A stretch of DNA of 38,969 nt, taken from positions 1 to 38,969 of the forward strand of contig CASDZK010000046.1 of the NCBI GenBank assembly GCA_949286165.1, given 5' to 3'. A program made the translations under genes and the position numbers. Origin of the DNA: an uncultured Alistipes sp. (GTDB lineage Bacteria; Bacteroidota; Bacteroidia; Bacteroidales; Rikenellaceae). Numbering within the stretch: the first letter of the stretch is position 1; each line of letters opens with the position of its first letter. Below, piece by piece: positions 24,400 to 32,834 of the stretch. The notes under the pieces are model-generated. The model was not told where the DNA came from. It made no database searches and was given only the letters and a program-made list of their open reading frames with translations.

Positions 24400-25986
24400 A
24401 TGAACAGAAAAACGGATTTTTTAATCATCGGTTCGGGAGCCGCAGGACTGAGTTTCGCCCTGAAAGTAGCCGATTACGGCAAAGTGCTTCTGGTTACCAA
24501 AAGCGACATATCCAAAACCAACACGGAGAAAGCGCAGGGAGGCATCGCTTCGGTTACCTACGATCCGGACACGTTCGAAAAACATATTCGCGACACCATG
24601 ATATGCGGTTCGCAGGAGTGCGACGAAAAGGCCGTCCGTCAGGTCGTATATGGCGCTCCGGCCCAGATCAAGGAATTGATCCACTGGGGCGTGCAGTTCG
24701 ACAAATCGGGCGGACGCTACGATCTGGCACGCGAAGGCGGGCACAGCGAACACCGCATACTGCATTATAAGGACTGCACCGGCAGCGAAATCGAACGGGC
24801 GCTCGTCGAAAAAGTCAAACAGCACCCCAACATCGAGATTCTGGAACACCATTTTGCGGTAGATATTCTCACGCAGCACCACAAAGGCGAGCTGGTCAAG
24901 AAAAGCACGCCCCATATCGAATGTTACGGCGCTTACATCCTCAACCTGAAAACCCAACAGGTGTTTACCGCACTGGCCAAGATAACCGTATTGGCGACCG
25001 GCGGCGTCGGCAACGTCTATCACACGACCACCAACCCCTCCGTGGCTACGGGCGACGGAATCGCCATGGTGCACCGGGCCAAAGGAGTCGTGGAAAACAT
25101 GGAGTTCATCCAGTTCCACCCCACTTCGCTCTACAATCCGGGCGAACGCCCCTCTTTCCTCATTACCGAAGCCATGCGGGGTTTCGGCGCCGTACTCCGT
25201 ACCCAGGACCGGAAAGAGTTCATGCACAAATACCATCCGATGGGTTCGCTGGCTCCGCGCGATGTCGTGGCCCGTTCCATCGACTACGAGCTGAAAACGC
25301 GGGGCGAGGATTTCGTCTATCTGGACGTCACGCACAAAGACCCGAAAGAGATCGTCAGCCACTTTCCCAACATTTACGAGAAATGCCTCTCCATCGACAT
25401 CGACATTACCAAAGACATGATTCCCGTCGTGCCCGCCGCCCACTACTGCTGCGGCGGAGTCAAGGTCGATCTGAACAGCCAGACCTCCATCGACCGGCTG
25501 TACGCCATCGGGGAAACCTCTTCCACGGGATTGCACGGCGCCAACCGACTGGCTTCCAACTCCCTGATCGAAGCGGTCGTCTATGCCGACCATGCCGCCA
25601 GACACGCCTGCGAAAGACTGGATTCGCTGACCTACGAAGAGGGAATCCCCGAATGGGACATCAAAGGCACTTCGCATCCGGAAGAGCTGGTGCTCATCAC
25701 GCAAAGTTACCGGGAAATGCAGCAGATCATGAGCAACTACGTGGGTATCGTCCGCTCCAACCTGCGGCTGGAACGGGCTTTCCGGCGGCTGGAAATCATC
25801 TATCAGGAAACGGAAGAGCTTTACAAAAGCTCCACCCTGTCGCAGGATCTATGCGAACTCCGCAACATGATCGCCGTAGGCTATCTTATCATCAAACAGG
25901 CCAAGGAGCTGAAACAGAGCATCGGGCTGCATTATACGCTCGATTACCCTTCGCTCTCCCCGACGCCGCTGCCGAAAGAATTTTAA
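24400..25986 (+). CDS. nadB: L-aspartate oxidase
   Basis: NadB oxidises L-aspartate to iminoaspartate with FAD, the first step of de novo NAD synthesis; anaerobes use fumarate as acceptor. The 528-residue product has the FAD motif IIGSGAAGLSFA (9-20), AQGGIASV, the active-site segment GGHSEHRILH (113-122), QFHPTSLYNPGERP, and HGANRLASNSLIEAVVYA near 380-400 for FAD binding. A C-terminal helical domain follows. These features separate it from fumarate reductase subunit A, which it resembles. maf follows after 4 nt, so the two are cotranscribed. nadA and nadC are not in the window. Confidence 0.94.
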   Translation: MNRKTDFLIIGSGAAGLSFALKVADYGKVLLVTKSDISKTNTEKAQGGIASVTYDPDTFEKHIRDTMICGSQECDEKAVRQVVYGAPAQIKELIHWGVQFDKSGGRYDLAREGGHSEHRILHYKDCTGSEIERALVEKVKQHPNIEILEHHFAVDILTQHHKGELVKKSTPHIECYGAYILNLKTQQVFTALAKITVLATGGVGNVYHTTTNPSVATGDGIAMVHRAKGVVENMEFIQFHPTSLYNPGERPSFLITEAMRGFGAVLRTQDRKEFMHKYHPMGSLAPRDVVARSIDYELKTRGEDFVYLDVTHKDPKEIVSHFPNIYEKCLSIDIDITKDMIPVVPAAHYCCGGVKVDLNSQTSIDRLYAIGETSSTGLHGANRLASNSLIEAVVYADHAARHACERLDSLTYEEGIPEWDIKGTSHPEELVLITQSYREMQQIMSNYVGIVRSNLRLERAFRRLEIIYQETEELYKSSTLSQDLCELRNMIAVGYLIIKQAKELKQSIGLHYTLDYPSLSPTPLPKEF

Positions 25987-25990
25987 CGAC

Positions 25991-26587
25991 ATGTTACCTG
26001 CACAACTGAACCGTTACCGTTTCATTCTCGCATCGAAATCCCCGCGCCGGCAACAGTTGTTGCGCGACGCGGGGATCCGTTTCGACCTTGCCGCCGGTTA
26101 CGACGTGGAAGAGCGGTATCCGGAAACGCTTCCCGCCGCCGAGGTGGCCCGTTATCTTTCCGCACTGAAGGCCGAGGCCTATCCCTTCCCGTTGCAAAAC
26201 GGCGACATACTGCTTACCGCCGACACTACCGTCGTGCTGGACGACGACGTTTTAGGGAAACCCGCCGGCGCCGCCGAAGCCCGCGCCATGCTCGAACGGC
26301 TGTCCGGCCGTTCGCACCAGGTCATTACCGGCGTTACCCTGCGGTCGATCGACCGAACGCGGACATTCGACGCCGTTTCTTCGGTCCGGTTCAAGCCGCT
26401 GCTTTCCGAGGAAATCGACTACTACGTGAATGCCTGCCGGCCTTTCGACAAAGCCGGCGCTTACGGCATTCAGGAATGGATCGGATATACCGCCGTGGAA
26501 CGCATCGAAGGGTGCTACTACAACATCATGGGGTTGCCCCTTTTCGAGCTGTTCCGGCAGCTCGACCGGTTCACGGCCGGGGCATGA
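25991..26587 (+). CDS. maf: Maf-family nucleotide pyrophosphatase
   Basis: Maf proteins hydrolyse non-canonical or excess nucleoside triphosphates (dTTP/UTP for the YhdE type). The 198 residues have the family opening FILASKSPRRQQLLRDAG (11-28), DTTVVLDDDVLGKP, GRSHQVITGV, and FDKAGAYGIQEWIG with the catalytic Asp/Lys/Gln region. The last motif favours the YhdE (dTTP/UTP) type. The gene lies 4 nt after nadB and ends 1 nt from the end of the convergent DUF4924 gene, leaving no room for a terminator between them. Confidence 0.92.
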   Translation: MLPAQLNRYRFILASKSPRRQQLLRDAGIRFDLAAGYDVEERYPETLPAAEVARYLSALKAEAYPFPLQNGDILLTADTTVVLDDDVLGKPAGAAEARAMLERLSGRSHQVITGVTLRSIDRTRTFDAVSSVRFKPLLSEEIDYYVNACRPFDKAGAYGIQEWIGYTAVERIEGCYYNIMGLPLFELFRQLDRFTAGA

Positions 26588-26588
26588 C

Positions 26589-27167
26589 TCAGGCCATCGT
26601 TCCGTCCGTTCCCTTGTACAGGTCGATCTCGCCCGTTTCCACCTGTCGGTAAATGCGGGCCAACAGAGCCACGACGGGGGAAATGAGTTCGATGACGTCA
26701 TGGATATACGCCGTATCTTCCCCCCCGTTATTTTTCAGTCGCAGCAACACGACGGAATAGAGCGCCCGGAAACAAATCTCCATATCGTTCATCTCCCCTT
26801 TGCCGAGCATGGCTTTCAAACGGGGAAGCTCCGGCGCCAACCGGGCGAAGCAACGCGCATACTCTTTGCCTACCGGCAACTTATGCAGCCTCAAATGCAG
26901 ATCGTACAGATCGTCGATCAGATGCATCGAATGCTCCAAATGCCCGTGTTCCGTTTTTCCTTCGCTTTTCAGCAGATTGACCATATCGATATACCAAAAG
27001 AAAAGCATCTGCTTCTGTTCGTCGTCCAGGTCCCGCTGCGGCTCCACGATTTCGCGCCAGATGCGGTCGGGATCGAATTCCAACGCCCGCAGCAAATCTT
27101 CCAGCTGCCACAAATAGAGGATATATTCGGCGATATTTTCCTTTCGTTTCCGCTTCGCTATAAACAT
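26589..27167 (-). CDS. DUF4924 family protein
   Basis: The 192-residue, largely alpha-helical cytoplasmic protein matches my recollection of DUF4924, a Bacteroidota family of unknown function. The N-terminus MFIAKRKRKENIAEYILYLW and the DDEQKQMLFFWYIDMVN segment are characteristic. No catalytic motif, signal or membrane segment is visible. It lies 25 nt after the Hsp15-like gene on the same strand and is last in the rplY-pth-hsp15 run, so it is probably expressed with translation functions. Confidence 0.85.
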   Translation of the reverse strand: MFIAKRKRKENIAEYILYLWQLEDLLRALEFDPDRIWREIVEPQRDLDDEQKQMLFFWYIDMVNLLKSEGKTEHGHLEHSMHLIDDLYDLHLRLHKLPVGKEYARCFARLAPELPRLKAMLGKGEMNDMEICFRALYSVVLLRLKNNGGEDTAYIHDVIELISPVVALLARIYRQVETGEIDLYKGTDGTMA

Positions 27168-27192
27168 CTTTTTCTCCTTTCAAAAACCCGGT

Positions 27193-27609
27193 TTATTCTT
27201 CCGAATCGTCATCGTCCGCGAAAAACTCGTCCATCAGCGATTCGATCTCCCGCCGGTCTTTCTTGGTCGGACGCCCGGTTCCCCGGTCCCGGTGCATGAC
27301 CAGCATGATATTCTGCGTCAGTTTGTCCAGCTCGCTCTGCGGCGTCAGATCCTCGACATATTCCGGCAAGAGTTTGGCTCCTATGCGGTTGGCCAGATAC
27401 GCTTTTACCCGATAGGTATAAACGACCGGCATTTTGCGGACTTCCACCACGTCCCCCACCCGGATTTCCCGGGCCGGCTTGACCGGAACGCCGCCGACCC
27501 ATATCTTGTTATGCTTACAGGCATCGGCGGCCAGCGACCGGGTTTTAAACACCCGTATCGACCAGAGCCATTTGTCTATACGCATCGTTCTCGACCGTTC
27601 TTCCGCCAT
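27193..27609 (-). CDS. Hsp15-like S4-domain RNA-binding protein
   Basis: The 138-residue protein has an S4 RNA-binding domain at about 9-70: MRIDKWLWSIRVFKTRSLAA, then HNKIWVGGVPVKPAREIRVG. A charged C-terminal tail rich in Asp/Glu follows. This is the layout of Hsp15 (HslR), which in E. coli binds 50S subunits carrying stalled nascent chains with peptidyl-tRNA. It sits 5 nt after pth (peptidyl-tRNA hydrolase), and the shared theme of peptidyl-tRNA rescue supports the assignment. The start could be MRIDKW (ATG at 27585) rather than MAEERSRT. Confidence 0.9.
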   Translation of the reverse strand: MAEERSRTMRIDKWLWSIRVFKTRSLAADACKHNKIWVGGVPVKPAREIRVGDVVEVRKMPVVYTYRVKAYLANRIGAKLLPEYVEDLTPQSELDKLTQNIMLVMHRDRGTGRPTKKDRREIESLMDEFFADDDDSEE

Positions 27610-27614
27610 CGTCC

Positions 27615-28178
27615 TTACTTTTTGTTATACAAATTCATGGTTCGTTCCATTCCGATCACTGCATAGCTCAGGACCGCTTCCGCGGCCAAAGCGACCCGTT
27701 CGGGCAAAGCGGCCCGTTCTTCTTCGCTCCACGTTCCCAGCACGTAATCGACCTGACCGCCCTTCCGGAAAGCGTCGCCGATACCGAAACGCAACCGCGG
27801 ATAACGGTCATGCCCCAACATTTCATTGATGTTCTTCAACCCGTTATGCCCTCCGTCGCTGCCTTTCATCCGCAACCGGATGGCTCCGAACGGCAAAGCC
27901 AGATCGTCCACCACCACGAACAGACGCTCCGCCTCGATCTTCTCCTTTTGCATCCAGTAATTGACGGCCTTGCCGCTCAGGTTCATATAGGTAGAAGGTT
28001 TCAACAACACCAGCGTACGTCCCTTATGTCTTATTTCGCATACATCGCCGTAGCGTTCGGTTTTAAAAACGCCTCCCGTCTGTCCGGCCAGCGCATCCAA
28101 CACCTTGAATCCGATGTTATGCCGGGTATCGGCATACTCCGCGCCGATATTTCCCAACCCTGCAATCAAATATTTCAC
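27615..28178 (-). CDS. pth: peptidyl-tRNA hydrolase
   Basis: Pth releases tRNA from peptidyl-tRNAs that dissociate from the ribosome. The 187-residue product has all key residues: N10 (GLGNIG), catalytic H20 (DTRHNIGF), N66 (YMNLSG), D91 (VVVDDLALP) and GGHNGLKNI (109-117). The gene follows rplY by about 120 nt, a frequent pairing in bacteria, and is followed 5 nt later by the Hsp15-like gene. A hairpin at 28206-28249 lies between rplY and pth. Confidence 0.95.
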   Translation of the reverse strand: MKYLIAGLGNIGAEYADTRHNIGFKVLDALAGQTGGVFKTERYGDVCEIRHKGRTLVLLKPSTYMNLSGKAVNYWMQKEKIEAERLFVVVDDLALPFGAIRLRMKGSDGGHNGLKNINEMLGHDRYPRLRFGIGDAFRKGGQVDYVLGTWSEEERAALPERVALAAEAVLSYAVIGMERTMNLYNKK

Positions 28179-28205
28179 GATTCGATCATACTTTTAAACG
28201 AACAA

Positions 28206-28249
28206 CCCTCTCAGGCCATTCCCGCAAACCCGGAATTTTCCTGAGAGGG
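28206..28249 (-). terminator. hairpin between rplY and pth
   Basis: CCCTCTCAGG (28206-28215) and CCTGAGAGGG (28240-28249) pair perfectly over 10 bp around a 24-nt loop. On the minus strand it is followed by TTGTTCGTTT, a poor T-tract. It may only partly terminate, reducing pth expression relative to rplY, or may stabilise the rplY message. Confidence 0.5.
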
Positions 28250-28300
28250 TATAAACGAAAAACGCCCTCACGCATTTTTCGACCATCGGCCCGGAGCCGA

Positions 28301-28906
28301 CTATTTTTTCTTTCCGGTCGCAGCGGCGGCAGCGGCAGCGGCTCCACGAGCGGCGCGAGTCATTCTCACGGCGCAAATGGCGGTAGTGCCCGGCGTCAAT
28401 ATCTGCAAACCGTCGATGTGAATATCGTTCACGAAAATAGATTTACCCAGTTCCAGCCCGGAAACATCGATTTTCAGTTCGTCCGGCAAATTTTCTTCCA
28501 AAGCCAACACTCTCAATTTCCGTTTCGACAAGGACAACTTACCCCCTTGCTTAACCCCTTCGGCAATGCCTTCCAGTTTCACGGGAACATCGATGGCGAT
28601 AGGTTTCCCCGCGATCACGCGATAGAAATCGACATGCAGCACTTCATCCTTTACCGGATGGAACTGCGTTTCGCGCAACACGGCTTTTTCCTTGTTTCCG
28701 TCGATATCGAACTCCACGATAAAAGAGTTAGGCGTATAAATCAAAGGTTTCAGGTCCTTCGCATCCACGCTGAAGCTGATATTGTCTCCGCCTCCGTAAA
28801 TCACGCAGGGCACCTGGCCTTCCCGTCTCAGTTGCTTGCTGTCTTTCAAAAAATTGCCTGCGGCATCTTTTTCTCTTTTTACCGCTTTAAGGTTCAGAAT
28901 TTTCAT
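28301..28906 (-). CDS. rplY: 50S ribosomal protein L25 (long CTC form)
   Basis: L25/CTC binds 5S rRNA in the large subunit. The 201-residue product is the long form with the N-terminal 5S-binding domain (about 1-95, including LRREGQVPCVIYGGG) and the C-terminal CTC beta domain (about 96-185). It ends in an Ala-rich, Lys-capped tail (AAAAAATGKKK). It starts the rplY-pth-hsp15-DUF4924 series from a very good promoter at 28993-29022, giving a leader of about 80 nt. Confidence 0.95.
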   Translation of the reverse strand: MKILNLKAVKREKDAAGNFLKDSKQLRREGQVPCVIYGGGDNISFSVDAKDLKPLIYTPNSFIVEFDIDGNKEKAVLRETQFHPVKDEVLHVDFYRVIAGKPIAIDVPVKLEGIAEGVKQGGKLSLSKRKLRVLALEENLPDELKIDVSGLELGKSIFVNDIHIDGLQILTPGTTAICAVRMTRAARGAAAAAAAATGKKK

Positions 28907-28992
28907 CTTTTCTCTAAATTATGATTAATATCAGGTGTTACTCAGCCAAACGTCCTTTATGAACGAAGGTCCCATCACACCGTTTTCAAAAG

Positions 28993-29022
28993 CAAAAGTA
29001 ATGATATTTTCAGAATATACAA
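28993..29022 (-). promoter_or_regulatory. promoter of rplY
   Basis: On the minus strand, TTG (29020-29022), a 19-nt spacer and TACTTTTG (28993-29000), a near-ideal promoter about 87 nt before the rplY ATG. Confidence 0.7.
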
Positions 29023-29053
29023 TACCAACCCTCTGTTTTACACCGAAAAACGC

Positions 29054-29084
29054 AAAAAAGTTGCCCCGTCGGAGGCAACCTTTT
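29054..29084 (-). terminator. rpsT terminator
   Basis: GTTGCC/GGCAAC (29060-29065, 29074-29079) with an 8-nt loop is flanked by A and T tracts. On the minus strand the stem is followed by TTTTTT. It lies about 40 nt past the rpsT stop and before the rplY promoter. Confidence 0.85.
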
Positions 29085-29124
29085 CTATTTTATTTTTTCA
29101 GGCAAGTAAAGCTGGTCGGCGGAC

Positions 29125-29376
29125 TTACAGCGAGTTCACGTGCAACGTAATGCTGCTTTTCAGATTCGCCGCTTTATTCTTGTGAATGATATTACGTTTA
29201 GCCAGTTTGTCCAACATGGAAGCCACTTTCGGAAGCAGTTTTTCCGCTGCCTCTTTTTCCTGCGTATTACGCAAAGCCTTTACCGCATTGCGCGCGGTCT
29301 TATGGTAATATTTATTACGAATTCTTCTCGCTTCCGTCTGACGGATTCTCTTTTCCGCTGCTTTGTTATTTGCCAT
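29125..29376 (-). CDS. rpsT: 30S ribosomal protein S20
   Basis: S20 binds 16S rRNA in the 30S body. The 83-residue, Lys/Arg/Ala-rich helical product starts MANNKAAEKRIRQTEARRIR and ends KAANLKSSITLHVNSL, the normal form and length. Only 27 nt separate it from the tRNA-Glu gene upstream and no promoter box lies in that gap, so it is probably cotranscribed with the tRNA from 29496-29526. A strong terminator follows. Confidence 0.96.
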   Translation of the reverse strand: MANNKAAEKRIRQTEARRIRNKYYHKTARNAVKALRNTQEKEAAEKLLPKVASMLDKLAKRNIIHKNKAANLKSSITLHVNSL

Positions 29377-29403
29377 TTCGTTCTTCCTTAATTTTTTACG
29401 TTG

Positions 29404-29475
29404 TAGTCCGTACGAGAATCGAACTCGTGTTACAAGAATGAAAATCTTGCGTCCTAACCCCTAGACGAACGGACC
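29404..29475 (-). tRNA. tRNA-Glu (anticodon TTC)
   Basis: The 72-nt gene folds as a standard cloverleaf on the minus strand. The acceptor is GGTCCGT/ACGGACT with a G-U first pair, the D arm is GTCTAGGGGTTAGGAC, and the anticodon stem CAAGA/TCTTG holds loop TTTTCAT with anticodon TTC. The T arm is ACGAG-TTCGATT-CTCGT and the discriminator is A. CCA is not encoded. U34 of this tRNA is the target of MnmA. Confidence 0.97.
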
Positions 29476-29495
29476 GTTGATTCAGTTTGTGGGTG

Positions 29496-29526
29496 CAAAG
29501 ATATACCAAGATTTTTTATTTGCAAA
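29496..29526 (-). promoter_or_regulatory. promoter of tRNA-Glu and probably rpsT
   Basis: On the minus strand, TTTG (29523-29526), a 19-nt spacer and TATCTTTG (29496-29503), an ideal Bacteroidota promoter 20 nt before the tRNA. Confidence 0.8.
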
Positions 29527-29597
29527 ATTTTTGCATCTTTTTTCTTGCTTTCCCCTTTATCCGGAACGGACCGCGCCGTTCATCCGGCCTCCCGGCG

Positions 29598-30932
29598 CTA
29601 TTCCGCCAGCAACTCTTTTTCCGCCGCTTCCACCCGGCCGATGTCGAATTGGCGCATGACCTCGTCCATCAATGCCGCGATCTGCGGGTTGCAAAGATTC
29701 CCTATGCTGCCCTCGTGGGTGTGATGCACCTCCTTGCTCGGCACGAAACGGCCGTGTTCGATGTCCAGCCCCACCCGCTTGTAAGCGTCGCGGAACGGCA
29801 CGCCGGCCAGTACCATGTTATTCACGACTTCCACGCTGAACAGGTAATCGTATTTCTTATCGTTCAGAATATCTTCTTTCACGATAATATTCGACAACAT
29901 GTATTCCGCCATCTCCAAACAGGATTCCAGTTCGCGGATCGCCGGGAAAAGCACCTCTTTCAGCAACTGCAGGTCCCGATGGTAACCTACGGGCAGGTTC
30001 ACGGTCATCATGGCGATCTGGTTGGGCAGACCCTGAATCAGGTTGCATTTGCCCCGGATCAACTCCCATACGTCCGGATTCTTCTTATGGGGCATGATGC
30101 TCGATCCGGTGGTCAATTGGGCCGGATAAGAGACGAACCCGAAATTCTGGTTCATGAACAGGCAGTTATCCATGGCCAGACGGGCCAGCGTAGCCGCAAC
30201 GGCCGACATGCCCTGCGCCACGATCCGCTCGCTCTTGCCGCGTCCCATCTGCGCATACACCACATTATAGTTCATCGAATCGAACCCCAGCAATTCCGTC
30301 GTCATGGTACGGTTCAGCGGAAACGAGGAGCCGTACCCGGCCGCCGACCCCAACGGATTGCGGTTGCACACCTTGTAAGCGGCCAGCAACAGCTGCATAT
30401 CGTCCACCAGACTTTCGGCATACGCCCCGAACCAAAGACCGAACGAAGAGGGCATGGCGATCTGCAAATGGGTATAACCCGGCATCAACACCTCCTTGTA
30501 ACGTTCGGAAAGGCTTTGCAACCGGTCGAACAACGACCGGGCCTTGACCGCCATGTCATAGACCCGCCTGCGCAAAAATATCTTCAGATCCACCAACACC
30601 TGGTCGTTGCGCGAACGGCCGCTGTGAATGCGTTTCCCCGCTTCTCCCACCCGTTGGGTCAGCAGGAACTCCACCTGAGAATGCACGTCTTCCACACCGT
30701 CCTCGATCACGAAACGGCCCGCTTCGATCTCCCGGTAAATCTCCTTCAATCCCTTCTGCACCAGCGCCAGGTCTTCCGCGCTCATCAACCCGATCGCATG
30801 CAGCATACGCGTATGGGCCAACGACCCCAGCACATCGGCTTCCGCTAAAAACAAATCCATTTCGCGGTCCCGCCCCACCGTGAAATCATCCACGATGCGG
30901 CTGACTTCGATATCCTTTTGCCAAAGTTTCAT
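29598..30932 (-). CDS. argH: argininosuccinate lyase
   Basis: ArgH splits argininosuccinate into arginine and fumarate, the last step of arginine synthesis. The 444-residue product has IHSGRSRNDQV (near 101), the GYTHLQIAMPSSFGLWF segment with the catalytic His region, and the superfamily signature GSSIMPHKKNPDVWEL. Its ATG overlaps the stop of the upstream ArgE-like gene by 4 nt (30929-30932), indicating translational coupling of the two arginine steps. The C-terminus is normal. No strong terminator follows; only a small GAACGG/CCGTTC hairpin is seen at 29564-29581. Confidence 0.95.
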   Translation of the reverse strand: MKLWQKDIEVSRIVDDFTVGRDREMDLFLAEADVLGSLAHTRMLHAIGLMSAEDLALVQKGLKEIYREIEAGRFVIEDGVEDVHSQVEFLLTQRVGEAGKRIHSGRSRNDQVLVDLKIFLRRRVYDMAVKARSLFDRLQSLSERYKEVLMPGYTHLQIAMPSSFGLWFGAYAESLVDDMQLLLAAYKVCNRNPLGSAAGYGSSFPLNRTMTTELLGFDSMNYNVVYAQMGRGKSERIVAQGMSAVAATLARLAMDNCLFMNQNFGFVSYPAQLTTGSSIMPHKKNPDVWELIRGKCNLIQGLPNQIAMMTVNLPVGYHRDLQLLKEVLFPAIRELESCLEMAEYMLSNIIVKEDILNDKKYDYLFSVEVVNNMVLAGVPFRDAYKRVGLDIEHGRFVPSKEVHHTHEGSIGNLCNPQIAALMDEVMRQFDIGRVEAAEKELLAE

Positions 30933-32032
30933 CTTTCTCGTTCCTTCAATTCATTAAACGGCGCCCGGACCAACCTGTCGATCAGAGCGATATAGAGGGC
31001 GATCCCCTCCTTTATCTCATGCAAATATACGTATTCGTCGGCAATATGCGACCGCGACGAATGCCCTACCCCCATTTTCAGGGAAGGCACCCGCAAAAAC
31101 GCCTGATCGGACATCGTGGGCGATCCGTAACAGGTCCGTCCCAACGCCTTCCCCGCCAGTACGACCGGATGGTCCTCCGGAATGGAGGACGACATAAGCC
31201 GCAGCGAACGGGGGACAACCTCGCACGACACCCGCCGGGAAATCTCTTCCACCACCTCGGCGTTCGTATAACGGTCGTTCACGCGGACATCCACCGTAAA
31301 GGTGCACCGGTCGGGCACGACATTATGGCGGTCGCCCGCCTGGATGACCGTAACGGTCATTTTCACGGGTCCCAGCAGATCCGATTCTTTCGGGAAACGG
31401 TAGGTGCGGAACCATTCGATATCGGGCAGCGCCTTGTAAATGGCATTGTCGCCCTCGTTGCGCGCGGCATGTCCCGCCCGGCCCGTCACATGGCAGTCGA
31501 GCACCACCAGTCCCCGTTCGGCGATCGCCATCTGCATTTCAGTAGGTTCCCCCACCAAAGCGAAATCGATCTCTCCCAACTGCGGGACCAGACTCTCCAT
31601 GCCGTTGCGTCCAGACACCTCTTCCTCGGCCGTCAAAGCGATGCAAAGGTTGCTCCGCATATCGCGTTCTTCATAAAAATAACGGAACAGAGCCAGCAGG
31701 GAAACCAGACTCGCCCCCGCATCGTTGCTGCCCAGTCCGTAAAGTTTTCCGTCTTCTTCAACGGGTTCGAACGGGGAACGGGTATATCCGGCGTTGGGAG
31801 GCACGGTATCGTGGTGCGAATTGAGCAAAATCGTGGGTTTGGCCGGATCGAACCACCGGTTACGCGCCCATACGTTGTTGCCGCTGCGACGGACATCGGC
31901 TATGCCGCAACGCCGCATGAAACCGACGAGCAAATCGGCGGTCGCCGCCTCTTCCCGGCTGGGCGAAGGTGTGGCGATCAACGTTTTCAGCAAAGCCACG
32001 GCATCGGCATATAATTGATTCTGATCTTTCAT
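30929..32032 (-). CDS. argE: M20-family deacylase, ArgE-like (N-acyl-ornithine deacetylase)
   Basis: The 367-residue product from the ATG at 32032 is a zinc aminoacylase of peptidase family M20. Seen are NSHHDTVPPNAGY, GLGSNDAGASL, the catalytic ALTAEEEVSGRNG, and the later Zn-ligand His in GVGHSSRSHIADEYV. Coupling to argH makes N-acetyl- (or, as reported in Bacteroides, N-succinyl-) ornithine deacylation the best guess. The related DapE and LysK functions are less likely but cannot be excluded from sequence. The frame extends to 32053, but that would enter the promoter at 32051-32080. Confidence 0.88.
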   Translation of the reverse strand: MKDQNQLYADAVALLKTLIATPSPSREEAATADLLVGFMRRCGIADVRRSGNNVWARNRWFDPAKPTILLNSHHDTVPPNAGYTRSPFEPVEEDGKLYGLGSNDAGASLVSLLALFRYFYEERDMRSNLCIALTAEEEVSGRNGMESLVPQLGEIDFALVGEPTEMQMAIAERGLVVLDCHVTGRAGHAARNEGDNAIYKALPDIEWFRTYRFPKESDLLGPVKMTVTVIQAGDRHNVVPDRCTFTVDVRVNDRYTNAEVVEEISRRVSCEVVPRSLRLMSSSIPEDHPVVLAGKALGRTCYGSPTMSDQAFLRVPSLKMGVGHSSRSHIADEYVYLHEIKEGIALYIALIDRLVRAPFNELKERER

Positions 32033-32050
32033 AATCGACGGTTTATCGGG

Positions 32051-32080
32051 CAAAGTTATAAAAAAGAGTTTCGGGACAAA
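32051..32080 (-). promoter_or_regulatory. promoter of the argE-argH unit
   Basis: On the minus strand, TTTG (32077-32080), an 18-nt spacer and TAACTTTG (32051-32058), 18 nt before the ATG at 32032. Confidence 0.65.
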
Positions 32081-32170
32081 GAGCCTGTCTCAAATTTTCT
32101 CGTTCGCTTTGATGCAGACGATTAAATTCACACGGGTTCAAACAGAAAAACCTTTTTCCCGCCGAAAAAA

Positions 32171-32201
32171 TTTGCAGGTTCATTTTTTTAATGTATCTTT
32201 G
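32171..32201 (+). promoter_or_regulatory. promoter of tRNA-Leu
   Basis: TTTG (32171-32174), a 19-nt spacer and TATCTTTG (32194-32201), an ideal match 19 nt before the tRNA. The same box and spacing precede tRNA-Glu at 29.5 kb. Confidence 0.8.
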
Positions 32202-32220
32202 TCGCACGAAACATCAAAAA

Positions 32221-32302
32221 GCGGATGTGGCGAAATCGGTAGACGCGCTAGTTTCAGGTACTAGTGCCGCGAGGCATGGGGGTTCGAGTCCCTTCATCCG
32301 CA
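32221..32302 (+). tRNA. tRNA-Leu (anticodon CAG)
   Basis: The 82-nt class II tRNA has acceptor GCGGATG/CATCCGC, anticodon stem CTAGT/ACTAG with loop TTCAGGT (anticodon CAG), and a variable arm around GCCGCGAGGC. Its T arm contains GGTTCGAGTCC and the discriminator is A. CCA is not encoded. An intrinsic terminator follows immediately, so it is a single-gene unit. Confidence 0.97.
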
Positions 32303-32304
32303 CG

Positions 32305-32332
32305 AAAAGAGACTTTTACGAGTCTCTTTTTT
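32305..32332 (+). terminator. tRNA-Leu terminator
   Basis: AAAAGAGACT (32305-32314) and AGTCTCTTTT (32321-32330) pair perfectly around a 6-nt loop, and the T run continues to 32332. It starts 2 nt after the tRNA. Confidence 0.92.
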
Positions 32333-32748
32333 CATTTCGGGACTTGGCATAAACCTTCGAAATCCGCCCGAAACCCACGGACCATTCCAATAACTGCAGT
32401 CTTCCGCAGTGTCCGATCCTTTTTCAAAATGTATAACGTCCGCTCCCGATACCGTATGAAAATCCCGTAACGCCGACAACATTCACGGAATTTCCGGAGC
32501 GATTCGACAGTGTCCCGATGATATTCCGGATTCAAAAATTTCGAGACGGTCATTTTTCCTATTTTCCCGAATCCCCTTACCTATTTTCGGCCCCAAGCCG
32601 TCCGGAAACGAAGCATCGAATTCCCGCACAATGTATCCGCCATACCATAAATACGCGGCTCGATTCTCCCGAAACCGGAATAAAAGGCAACCCACTGGCA
32701 CTACAAACCTGCCCAAAAACCGTTTCGGAAACCGACAGGCCCGAAGAT
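32333..32748. other. intergenic stretch with no supported gene
   Basis: About 415 nt between the tRNA-Leu terminator and the lipoprotein terminator. Overlapping frames of 60-77 codons exist on the minus strand (e.g. 32332-32553 and 32483-32716), but they resemble no family, have no promoter box I can see, and overlap one another. They may be remnants of a decayed gene. Confidence 0.4.
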
Positions 32749-32784
32749 AGAAAACAAGCAGCGGACGTCTTTGTCCGCTGCTTG
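32749..32784 (-). terminator. terminator of the collagen-like lipoprotein gene
   Basis: CAAGCAGCGGAC (32755-32766) and GTCCGCTGCTTG (32773-32784) form a perfect 12-bp stem with a 6-nt loop, followed on the minus strand by TTTTC. It lies 50 nt past the stop codon at 32835. Confidence 0.9.
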
Positions 32785-32834
32785 CCGCATCATGACCGGA
32801 ATCGCTTTCCGGTCCGAAAAAGCCTGCCGGCCAA

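Noticed and set aside
32082..32130. GAGCCTGTCTCAAATTTTC-type sequence before tRNA-Leu, suggestive of a repeat or IS scar
   Set aside because: No matching partner arm or second copy is visible in the window.
32332..32716. Overlapping minus-strand frames of 60-77 codons after tRNA-Leu
   Set aside because: No family resemblance, no promoter or start-site support, and they overlap each other and the tRNA terminator.
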